From: Cranoglanis bouderius
Lineage: Eukaryota > Chordata > Actinopteri > Siluriformes > Cranoglanididae
DNA: 64,000 nucleotides
Assembly: GCA_023630585.1 (NCBI GenBank)
Contig: CM042547.1
Span: forward strand, 1,362,450-1,426,449
Direction: 5' to 3'
Below the pieces are notes generated by a model, which saw only the letters and a list, made by a program, of their open reading frames with translations, searched no databases and was not told the DNA's origin. The translations under genes and the position numbers were made by a program. Below, in pieces: positions 36,406 through 48,900 of the stretch. Position 1 is the stretch's first letter. Each line of letters starts with the position of its first letter.

Positions 36406-37767
36406 AGTTTTACATGGCTATTAGAGTTTTATTAAATGGATTATTAAAAGAATATTAGCCCACCTTACTCTAAAAGATAAAAACATTCATTCAAATTGGA
36501 CTCACTTGGTTTACTCTATTCCAATTGTCTACATTTACAGTACATGCAGCCTAATAATCTGTTAAATAGAAGAATAATAACCATGTAAAACATTACATCT
36601 GATTCCTTTACAATAAATATCAGCACCTACGGTTTGGTCTGCATGATCAGTTTTAGCTGAGAAAAATGAAATAAAATGAAAACGAGGGTTCCACTACATG
36701 CTTGGCCCACTAAAATGGTGCTTTATAAAGATTAGTATGACTTTATGGGAAGCATTTAGCCATATGGTGCACTTCTGCCAGTGAGCCAGCAAGTGGCACT
36801 AAAAACTTACTAAAAGCATGGAACAAGGGCTCAAACAGTATACGCCCCGCATCGAAAACAACTGCACAGCTGTAAAACCCAAAACCTGATTCCAGATGTC
36901 TGTCTCAACCAGGCAAAGCTCTGTATACAGAAAACCACTGGACTACGGCTACAGCTGCAGGTCTTTTGGTGTCCACTTTGCCATGCAAATGTAAGTAGAC
37001 CTATACTGTATGAAACACTGCTTAGCTCTGAAATGAAATGCAGAAGAACAGTCACAGGCTGTGTGACAGAGTGAAGGGACGTACCATGCAGTAAATGGAG
37101 CAACGGTATATTCTGCATAGGCTGTGTAGGTAATGTCGAGTGCCTACACATTAATTATGTACTGTGTGCACACGTTTCATGTTTCACCAGGAAGCTGAAA
37201 GAGCATCTTCTTATAGGTAAAAAGATTTTTTTTAAGCCTAGTATATTAAATATGTCCATAACAGGCTACCCCATGTGTAAATGGCCTTTTATGGTACAAT
37301 GTGAATTTGGATGTAGTTGACTCTATGTATAGTTCTTGGGACAAGCTGACTTAAAAGAAATCATTAACATTAGCTTGTGTTCAGTATGAGCGAACTGACT
37401 TGGAGTAGGCTAACATTTCACTTTCAGTACTTCAAAATAAAGATTTCAAAATGCTCTAGGCAATACAGAAGGTATCAGGTAATTGTAAAGCATGTAATAA
37501 AACCACTGTATTAATACACATTGAAAGTGAGACTTTTGACTAGCTATAAGATGTTTTGTTTTTAACATTATAACAGCAGTAATGTGAATGATATCTTTAC
37601 TCCATCAGTTAGGATCATGCTTTGGAGTGGTGTGCAGCGATGCTATATACCATAATGTACAGTATATTTAAACAGAAAGTATTTATTGGCTCATATCAGC
37701 TGTGTTTACAAAGATAGTAAGCTTTTTTTATGATAGAGAATAAATATATATTAAAAAAATTCTGCCA
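36406..37767. other. Region upstream of cnst, nothing recognised
   Basis: Presumably contains 5' untranslated exon(s) and promoter of the consortin-like gene, since its first coding exon seems to begin at a splice acceptor, but I cannot place them. Confidence 0.4.
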
Positions 37768-38006
37768 GAATATGGGAGACCCCAAAACAGAAGAGGACAT
37801 GAGACAGGATGACCACATCACTCTCTGGCCCAGTGGTACTGAAGCCATCATCAGCTCAGACCTCTCTGTTTCTCATCAGAACCAGAAGTTGCTGATGAGA
37901 GGAACTATGGATTTGCCAGCGGAGAAACAACACATGATTAATAACAACCCAGAAGAGAAACCTGAGAACGACACCATAAGGTTCTCCTTAGATGGCAGTG
38001 CATCAG
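37768..38006 (+). CDS. cnst: cnst first coding exon
   Basis: Residues 1-79 from ATG 37772 (MGDPKTEEDMRQDDHITLWP...). Acidic, no close match recalled in human consortin, so the start is inferred from the acceptor CTGCCAG/AAT just before it and the fitting phase (ends in phase 1 before GTAAAC). Confidence 0.7.
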
Positions 38007-41000
38007 GTAAACTTGTCCGTGCACTGCAGTGAACAGGCCTTAGGCTTTCCACTCCAAGCTAAAGAGTCATACATTCTCTCTCGGTGCTAACTGTCTGAAA
38101 GTTTAGGTTAGGGGCAGCTTTCTTTCCTATTAATGCACATGAATGTATGGCACACATTTGTGCCTTGCAGTCATGGGCGTAGAACCCGCGGGGGATGTGG
38201 GAGACGTGTCCCCCGCACTTTTAATAAAACGTAAATTTGTCCCCCTCACTTTTTCACTGGCCAATCTGTGCATCTTTGATTTCTATACGTATACGTGTCT
38301 ACATCTTTATGTGACCTGACGCCGCCATGACAGTTGGTCACTCACGTGACGTGTCACGCCCATGCTCACACCCGCGCTGAGCGCTCAGAGGTCGCGATGA
38401 GCTCAAAGCGGCAAAAAACCATTCACTCCTTGTTTACTAAGTCGTAGTGATGGGAATTCCGGCTCTTTTTATTGAGCCAGATCATTTGGCTCAGCTCAGC
38501 AATAGGAGTCGGCTCGTTCGGCTCCCAAACGGCTCTTCATTTAGTACCACTTCTGGCTCTTATAATGCATCCAGATTTAACAATATTTTGACCTATAATT
38601 AGTATGTGTGCACATATATCACTTAAATTATTTAATGTACTGTAAGTATACTAAACCTTATAATTCTACATAATTTTACATTATGTTTGGCATAAAAACC
38701 TCAAATAATGTAAAAACATCAAACGTTATTACATGTGTATTGAACGCTTTATTTATACTGAACTATCCAAAACACAAACCATTCCAAACAAATCACACTC
38801 ACCGCACTGTTGGATGTACAATATATACTAATGTACTAATATGGCTGTGAAGGTTGTTAGTAGACCCTGCTCCATATGATATCTTTTACCTTACAAATTC
38901 TACATTCTATGTTGTCTGTTATTAAAATGAAAAATGCATGTATTGAATGTGTATTGAATGTATTAAGACACATATATGTCAACACAACATTCAGTCACTG
39001 CATGGAGTGGGCGAAAAGATCCTGTTATTTACAGAAAACGAATCATATGCCTCCATCTAGCCCTATCCACTGCATCCTCTTCTCTCAGACTGACTACCTT
39101 CATGTCCTCCTTCACTACATCCATAAACCTCCTCTTTGGTCTTCCTCAAAGTCCCTACTTTCAGTCCTAAACTCCTGCCTTTCCTCTTCTCTTCGACCAA
39201 CAGTAGCCCAATTTCCACCAGTGCCCTGTAGGTCAACGGCACGGATGGCGGTCGTTGTTAACCCGGGCCCCGCCCGATCCGGTATGGAAGTCATGTTAGT
39301 GATTCGCATATTGAATTTGGCAAAAGTTTTACGTCGGATGCCCTTCCTGACACAACCCTCTCTATTTATCCGGGCTTGGGACCGGCACAAAAAGTACACT
39401 GGCTTGTGACCTCCTGTGGCTAGATTGATGAATAATTAGCCAGATGTGATGGTAATATTAGCCTACCCGCAGTCCCACACAAACCTGCACTTATTTTCAA
39501 ACTCTTTTGTAATGTCTTTTATTTTTATTACAGATGTGTTATCTGAGTCCTTCACGTTAGAGTAAGATGGTGAACTGTTAATGTTGAATTGGGATTTGCA
39601 TGAATTACATGTGTCGGGATCAGGCAGCGTTGCATGTTACATAATGGTTTCTTTTACTATGTTGACGCTTTCCTCTTCTCACATGCTCTTGTATGTCTTG
39701 GAGCTAGCTTTGCAACAGCTTGTGGCTACAGTCGGAGCTACAGGCAACCTGTCCTCCAAAGATGGCAATAGATAGACTTTTCAAGTGGCTTTGTGTAGCA
39801 CTCGCCTCTCTATTTATTTTAATTGATATGAAAATTTCCATTTTGTCTGATAGAGCAGTTCAAATATAAAATATATTTGCCATTTGATGGCTTGATGATA
39901 TAATGATATTAATTATGTGTTGTAGGTCCTCCAGGGCCCAGTCCTGCCTTTTTAGACACACTGAGTTCTCTGGGTGAACACACCAATCACATGCTCTTGC
40001 CTCACTCATTACATCAGGTGGGTTTAATTAACTGTAAAATAATTGTGCAGTCGTGCGCATAGAAATGGCAGATCCAGAGATAGTCCTATATGTGTGCTAA
40101 AAAGTTCTACAGTATATTAAGTTTAAATGGACTAAATTATGTTTCATAATACAGTATATACATTATTGTTTTTCTCTGCAACTGTTGATACATAAGCAAG
40201 AATTTAAATATTACGACTCATTAAATATTATTATTATTATTATTACTACTACTATTTTTCATTTTGTTGTCTTTGTCACTAAATCTTCTTATGTGTATTA
40301 GAGGTTAGATGTTTTGAATGGCAATTCAAGTCCATATGAAAGTCCACATGGACGTTTTATATTGCTGTCATTACAGATTTTACAGACTTAAAAGGCTTAC
40401 AGGCTAGACTTAATAAACATGACTTTCAAGCCTGAGCGATTGCAGAACTAGCAACATTAATAATTAAAGCCTCACTTTGGAATCACTGAAACTGATTTCA
40501 ATACTGCCAGGTTCAACAATCCTCAATTTGTAATTTATGAGGTCTTGGTGTCGAGTTCCTCTGCTACATCATCCACACTTTTTTTGTTGTTGTTGTTTAA
40601 ATGTCTCATATCAATGTCTTATACCTGCTTTCAGGGCAGGACAGTGAGTCGATGGAGTTGGATGGTAGACAATAATCAATGCACAAATTATTTGTGACTG
40701 GAGTATCTGGAGATCCCTAACTCCAACATGATGCCAATAGCGATATGTTGAGATTGCAGGCTCGGTACTGTAAATACTGCTGACAATTCATTATCCATCC
40801 TCTGACACTCTGGCACCGTTGCTCTTGGCTCTTAATAAAAATAATGCCCATTAAAAATAATGCCCAATAATGCCCAACAGAGCAGTGGACTGTAGTAGAT
40901 CATTAGGTTTATTAACGCAGACTATAAGGCAAAGATGGTTAGCTCAAATACCATTCCCGGTGCCTGAAAAAAAAATTTCTGTGCCACATCCTACTAATAT

Positions 41001-42818
41001 CTAGACAGGTCTTTGGCACACAGGCCTGGGAGGCACTAGACTAGACATCATTGACATTTTGAGGCAGCAGGCTATATGTTAGGTGCTCTTGTCTGCCATT
41101 ACTAGAGTTAAAATGATTGAATTTTGTCAGTGACTCTAAACTCTATATACACACAAACATACACGTACACAAGGACTTTTGGATGTTTGTGAAGCGGCAA
41201 CATGACGTCACGGTCCAGATTCATCAGATTTTACAGGTTGAATATTGCTTCATTGCACCCAATGTGCTCTGCAGTGGGCTTGCCTGATACTCATCCTCAA
41301 TAGAGGATGGAATCAAGATGCTACGTGATTCTTATCCTCTCCACACTGGCAGTCTTCCACTTAGTCATAGAACTGTGGTTACATTCATAACCTTCTGTTT
41401 TCATAACATGATATACTGAAAACCAAGACCTTGGCTATACAGCATTATCCTGTAGAGTCTACTCCTAATAGAAGCATTCACATGTATAATTTCTATTTCT
41501 TCTCAATACATAGTGCAGTCAGCTCACATGTGACTTCAGAATGCCTGGGGTTAATATGATGTCAGTACACTCACAGTACACATACATGATTCTAATTATA
41601 TCTTGCAAAATCACTGCTTTTTCTGATATACGAGCTAAATTACGATTGATACCTAGATTTCTGGCCTACACACTATCAGTCTGTCAAACTGCCATCTTAA
41701 AACTGAACATTTATTAGATTACAAGGTAACACATGTTTGCTTTAAGATGAACACTTGCAACTGTAGGAACACTGTAGCCAAACCTAATTGTGTTAAAGTA
41801 GGAGGCTTTTATTCCTCTAATAGTTTCCTTTTGTTATAGATAGCAGAAGCTTATTTTCTTGAAGAGGACTGTATCCTTTTTATGATGTCACAAAAATATG
41901 GGGTTATGCCTGTAGTCATAGTGCTCAGGAAACCTGATGAGGGTGGGACTTTCTGAGTTGAGTTTTAGCATGTCTCAAAGGGTGGTAATTATTTATTTAT
42001 TTATTTATTATTGTTTAAAAAAATATATATATTTTAAGTTAAAAAAAAAAAAAAACTGTATGCAAAGGAAATATACCATATAGTATACAGCTATGGTAAC
42101 TTCATACTATGAATGTCACTACTAGTGTTACCTTTAACTCGCTGACTCTGGCAGATTATTGGGCATTTCAGTTCCTGCATTTGGAGATGCTATATCATGA
42201 AAGACTACTTTCCAATTTGGCCTCCATGCAGAAGGACTGGGGTAAGTAACCTTAAAAAAGCTTCAAAGCTAGCATAGTAGCATACTCTTTGCAAAACAAT
42301 TAGTTCAAAAACTGAATGTGGAACACTGCAGGCCTAAAATTGCTCTCCATTAACATTACAGCACTTACGCACTGGTCCAGATAGGAGTTATCTCGACCCC
42401 TGCTCTAATATATAAAACTGCTTCGAGATTTTAGTTAGGTTTCCTCTTTTCCTCAGCAGTATGTACGTGATTAATACAACACTCAAAGGAAATGCTAATG
42501 AATGCCTTGGTTAACTTTTCACTTTTTTAGAGATCAATGTTTAGGTTATACAACACCATTATTTGGAATAGTTTGCTATTTCCAATGAAATAAAATGACC
42601 AGAAGTATTTATGTTGGTTATCAAACATCCATATTCACAACTCTTATCTAGAAGATCTGAGGCTGGTCAGGATGTATGGAGAAGAAACACTTGGTTAGTG
42701 AGCTGATTAGTATGCTGCAAATCCTGTATTACATAATATCAGTATTGCAAAGGCCAAATATAGTAATGATGATTGTAGACATTGTTAAGTGTGAAAGTGG
42801 ACTTTCACTTTGTGAATA

Positions 42819-42900
<82 letters not shown>

Positions 42901-45884
42901 TGCCTTGCCATGGTTGCATTCAGAATCCCAGTGGAAGGCTGTCTCTCAAGCCAATAACTGTTCTCCTGTGAAGATCCACTGTACAGAGACCGGGGCGAAG
43001 CACATGAACTCTCTGAATCGCATCTGCAGAACACACCAAAGGTCATGCGGGTCAAAGGCTTGATTTTTTTTACACAATGAAAACATTGTTCTGGAGACCA
43101 GATACATGTTCATTCCAAACAGACACAAACGAGGATAGTGTTACACCTGAGAACAAGGACTTATTTGAAAAAGCTAAAAGAATCTGACGATATACAGTAC
43201 TGTGCAAAAGTTTTAGGCACATGAAAGAAATGCTGTAGAGCAAAGATGCCTTCAAAATAATGAAATTAAATGTTTCTACATTAAAAAAAATACCGTAAAG
43301 AGCAGTAAACTGTAGTAAATGAAACAAAGTCAATATTTGGTGTGACGCAAAAATAAAAATGAAAATAGTAGTCTCTGGTACAATGTGTACAGTTTTATAA
43401 GGAAATGAGCTGGTAAGTTTTATTGAGCATCTTGCAGAACCAGACACAGTTCTTCTGGAGACTTTGACTTTCGCACTCGCTTCTTATTTTTGCAGCAAAA
43501 CCCAGCAGCCTTCATTGTGTTTTTTATCTGAAAAGTGTCTCTTATGTAATATGCTGCTTTCTATAATGACATTTAGAAACAAACATTTTTCTGTAACATT
43601 TAATTTTGTGCTAGAAAACTAATGTTTGGGAATCTAAAATGTTTTTTGTACTGACTTGATAATATAAAATAAAAAATCTATAACAAAGTTTGTACTAAAA
43701 AAATAGTGTGCCTAAATCTTTTGCAGAGTACTTCATGTTTTTATATGTTCTGTATGCCTGCTCTGAATGAAAACCCTCATTTAGTTTTCAGTAAGCAATA
43801 TTAATGAGCCCTGAACCTTGTGTACACATTTTTGGGTTAACTTGAATAGAAATATGTTCATAAGGCAGGGTGAACCCCTCACCCCCAAACAACATGTCTA
43901 GACAAGAAACCACGCCTTATTAATAATGCATTCCTGAATTTATGATTTTTGGTTTTTCCCTCAGTACAACTTTCTAGTTTTATAGGAGTGTGTTTTTGTA
44001 GTTTGTCTTGTACTTCAGGTCTACCATGCCTACAACACGTTCTCTGAATTTATAATTTATTATAGTGCTGCAGTGTAAATTTAATTTCATTTTAATTTCA
44101 TTTAATTATTAAATGTGTAGATAACATGCCTGAACTCACACTGCTTCTTTCTCCCCAGACCTAACCAGACAGTTCAGCAGACAAGTACAGGAAATCCTTT
44201 TCAAATGAAGGCGTGGACAGAGCAGCCACGGAGTGACCCAGTAGAGGAAAATGGGGATGAAGAAGAGGACAGAGAGGAGCCTCTGGATGCTGAAAGTTTG
44301 CCAGAGGTGGTGCAAGAGGAGGTGGCCAGAAGACAGCAGTTATCTGGGGAGGAACTGACTGAGATCGTTGAAGTTGAGGAGGTAAGATGACTCTTGTATG
44401 TTGTGCTGTGGAGATCATTAACCGTCACACAGGATCTGTAGTAGATAGTAGCTTGAAAATTAGGTTTGTGCATCAAAGATTTGTTAGCCTTTCAGTCTAA
44501 AAAAATACCCTTAAAATATATCCTTGAGGCGAGTGTTTTTTATTTTATTTTATTCATTATATGGATGACTTGATGATTTTATTTGTCAAACTGGCTCGAA
44601 TACATTGCTATATTGCATTTCCATTATGAATCAATATACATTTGTACTGGTGTCTAGGTATTATCATTATATTTGGGATTTTAGACTTTTAGTGGCCTGG
44701 CTAAGGATGTAAACAGCTCTGTAAACAGTTCAATAATCAGTGACCAAACCTCAAAGCATCTGCTTCCAGTTATTTGGCTCCATTGGTCAGTCCAGTAGGT
44801 CTCAAAAAACAAAATATTATAATGTCACCAGCAGGACTTACAACAGGCAGCTGCATGAATTTGTGGAAAACTTGTTGACGGAAAGTAATGACTTGCGGAT
44901 CGGCTGGGTGTGGGCCTCTTATATAACACACAGGCCCTTAGGAGAAAAGCAGCAAATATTCACTCTTTTGGACTGAATAAAGAAAACATAAGCTTTGTGT
45001 CAAATGGCATACTTATGCATAAGTAACTGTCTAATGTGCTCACACAAAAGACCAGGGTGATGTACTACATTCTCTAAGAATTCTCTAAACATTCTCTAAA
45101 CAAACACTTTTTCACTAAGCACCCGACTTTCACCAGAAGGGGCTGACTCAGAATAATGAACAGATTACAAAAGTGTAATTATTCATAAATTGTACATTAA
45201 AGGGTACAACAAACAAACCTCTCATGTACAAATCCCCATTAATACAGTACTGTGGAAAAGACTTGTAAGAATTGCTGTAAAGCAAAGACACCTTCAGGAG
45301 TACAGTAATGCAGATCAAACATTTCTAGATTTAAAAAAAAAATCTAAACTAAACTAAAAGTCAGAATTTGGAGTGACAATCCTTTGCTTTTTAAAAATGA
45401 ATCATTAGTCTCAGGTACCTTTTGTGCAGTTTTCTAAGGAAATTAGCTTAGCATCTTCGAGAATTTTCCTGAGACTTTTTCACAGTTGCTTCTGTTTTTG
45501 CAGGTAAAACAGGACAGTCTTTATTATATTTTTTTGTCTGAAAAAGTGGTCTATTATGTAATATGCTGCTTTCTTTGCTGACATACAAACATTTTTCCTA
45601 TCCTTTAATTATTTTGTTGAAGAAAATAATGTTTGGAAATCTAAAATGTTTTTTTTTGTATTGACTCAGTAATAAAGAACTGATAAAATAAACATTTATA
45701 ACAAGATTTGTACAAGTATATGTTCAGTGCCCTCCACTATATTGGCACTCTTGATAAATATGAGCAAAGAAGGCTGTGAAAATTGTCTTTATTGTTTAAC
45801 CTTTTGATCTTTTGTTAAAAAAAAATCACAAAATACTCTGCTCTCATGGATATCAAACAATTGCAAACAACACAGGTTTATAAA

Positions 45885-45944
<60 letters not shown>

Positions 45945-48900
45945 TTGTTAAATATAGGTGTGCAACAATTATTGGCACCCCTATGAATTCATATGAGAAA
46001 AATATATTTGAAGTATATTTAGTACACCTGGGTGACTTGGAACAGGAAATTGTTCAACCATGACTTCCTGTTTCACAGCGGTATAAATATGACGTAACAC
46101 ATAGACCAAATTCCCTTAGTCATTCATACCAATGGGTAAGACCAAGGAATATAGCTGTGATGTGTGGAAAAAGGTTGTTGAGCTTCACAAAATGGGAAGT
46201 GGCTATAAGAAAATAGCACAAGCATTGAAAATGCCCATTTCCACCATCAGGGCAATAATTAAGAGTCTATATTGTCTCAACGCACTGTGAAGAGTATGGT
46301 TAGAGTGGCCAAAAAATCACCAAGGATCACAGCTGGAGAATTGCAGAAGTTAGTTGTATCTTGGGGTCAGAAAGTCTCCAAAACTACAATCCGAAGTCAC
46401 CTACATCACCACAAGTTGTTGGAAGGGTTTCAAAACTCACCAGAGGTGGTAGCCATATGGAAAAGTACCTCATGCCCACGGTTACATATGGTGGTGGCTC
46501 TTTAATGTTTTGGGGCTGTTTTTCTGCCAGAGGACTTGGGCATTTTGTTAGGATACATGGCATCATGGACTCTATCAAATATCAACAGATATTAAATGAA
46601 AACCTGACTGCCTCTGCCAAAAAGCTTAAAATGGGCCGTGGTTGGATCTTCCAGCAGGACAATGATCCAAAGCATACATCAAAATCAACACAGAAATGGT
46701 TTCCTGACCACAAAATCAAGGTCCTGCCATGGCCATCCCAGTTCCCTGACTTGAAACCCATAGAAAACCTGTGGGGTGAACTGAAGAGGAGAGTCCACCA
46801 GCGTGGACCTCAAAATTTAAAGGATTTGGAGAGATTCTGTATGGAGGAATGGTCTCAGATCCCTTGCTATGCATTCTCCAACCTCATCAGGCTTTATGGG
46901 AGAAGACTAAGAGCTGTTATCTTGGCAAAGGGAGGTAACACAAAGTATTGACTAACAGGATGCCAATAATTGTTGCACACCTATATTTAACAAAGATATA
47001 TATTTTTGGATGAACCTGTGTTTTGTTTGCAATTGTTTGATATTGTTACCTAATGAGGATTGAGATGGATGCAAGTGCAGTATAAGCTTTTATTATAAGA
47101 AACAGGCAGACAAATCCAAATCGGAAGGCAAAAACGTGGTCATAAACAGCCGAGGGTCAGGCGATCAGCAACCAGGCATAAACTGGACTAGGACTATAAT
47201 CGGAAACAAGGAAATGAGAACGAGATCAAAAACCATGAAACATAAACGAGAATAAAGGCTCCGCCAATGGGTCTGGCGGAAAACACAGAAACTCACAATA
47301 CTTTGTGTCGAGACAATGAAACACGGGGGATTAAATACACAAAGTAATCAAAGGGGATAACACACAACAGCTGAGACATTTCTGTGTTTTCCGTCACCAC
47401 TGGCTTGCTCATTGGGGATAGATTTATCAATTTAAAATTTAGATCCAAAATTTACGTATCTCTGTAAAGCTGCTTTGTGACGATGTCTATTGTACTATAC
47501 AAATAAAACTGAATTGAATTGAATTGAACATTAGGAAACAGCCAATGACAATACACGGGTGGAGACAGGACAGAAACCAAAACAAAACACACGTGTCAAA
47601 GTAAGCAAAGTCAATGTCAGTGAAACCCAGACATGAGTGTTATCAAACTTTGGGTTGCTGAGTGTGCTGCTCGCGCTTCAGCGCTCAGCGCGAGGGGAAA
47701 TCTTCGACAGAGCCCCCCCAAAGGAGCTTCTCCCAAAGCATTAAAATCTTCCCCCCCTGGCGGTCCTGGACCTCTGGCAAAATTGTCCACTCAGCCCCCC
47801 CAGGTCCCGAGGCAGGCATTGTCCATGGTATAGCTGGTTCCTCGTGGAGCCAGGGAGCAGACATGAGGTTGGGCCAGGCTTGCCAGGGTCGTGATGCACG
47901 AGCAGAACTTGGTGGGCAGTCTCGTCAGCCTCAGGTATGAGCAGAGCATGGTGGGCTGTCTTGTCAGCCTCAGGCGTGAGCAGACCGTGGTGGGCCGTCT
48001 CGTTGGCCTCAGGCGTAAGCAGAGCATGGTGGGCCATCTTGTCAGCCTCAGGCGTGAGCAGAACTTGGTGGGCCGTCTCGTCTGCCTCAGGTGTGAACAG
48101 AACTTGGTGGGCCGTCTCAGACAGAAACATTGCTGGGGAGGCCCTCTCACCTGCTTTAGACAAGAACTAGGCTTGGGAGGCCATCTTGCCGGCCTCTGAC
48201 TGGAACTTGGCTTGGGAGGAACATGGTTTCAGAGGCCACCTCCGAAAGGAACATGGCTTGAGGGGAGGTCGCCACTGTAACCTCTGACTGGAGCTCCTCA
48301 GTGGAGACCACCTCGTGGGTCTCAGGCTGGATCTCCAGAGATGAGGTTGCCACGTTGACCTCCGGCAGGTGCTCTGCTCTCGATCTTTTATGGAGCCATT
48401 TGTAGGTACGCCAGCTGCCCTTAAAACACTCTTGAGAGCAGAAATGTGATCCTGATATCCCGCGTTCGACACACGTGGGACACTGTAGTTTGGCTTCTTT
48501 TCTGCAGCCCCCTGTCACTTGCCTGTCTCACCACCCTTGATGCCTTGTTGACCTGGGGCTGAGGCTGAGTTGTGGAGGCTGCCACTTTGGCCTGCTCATA
48601 ATAGGTGGTGAATGGCAGGACAGGTTTATCCGACAGGCGGGCCCCCCTCAAAAAATCCTCTAAGACGGCTATTACTCTAGCACTCCCGAATGCCATCAAT
48701 AATAGTTCCACAAACTGAGTTACATTATTACATCCCCAGGATCCCATGGCCACCAGCAACTCTACCCACAGGCAGGCTGGACCGAAGAGCTGAGGCATCA
48801 TGAACCCCAGCCACTGTTTCTCGTCAGGCTTGGGGTCCTTCAGGCTGGCGAAATACAACTGGCAGCTTGATAAAAAAATACTCAGGATATCCAAAGGAGC

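Noticed and set aside
42676..43063. Val-Cys or Thr-His repeat proteins across the TG tract
   Set aside because: Microsatellite artefact; only 42924-43041 is a real exon.
48372..48506. A genuine metap1 gene in this window
   Set aside because: Only the zinc-finger segment is present, enclosed by LTRs with target duplications, with no aminopeptidase domain nearby.
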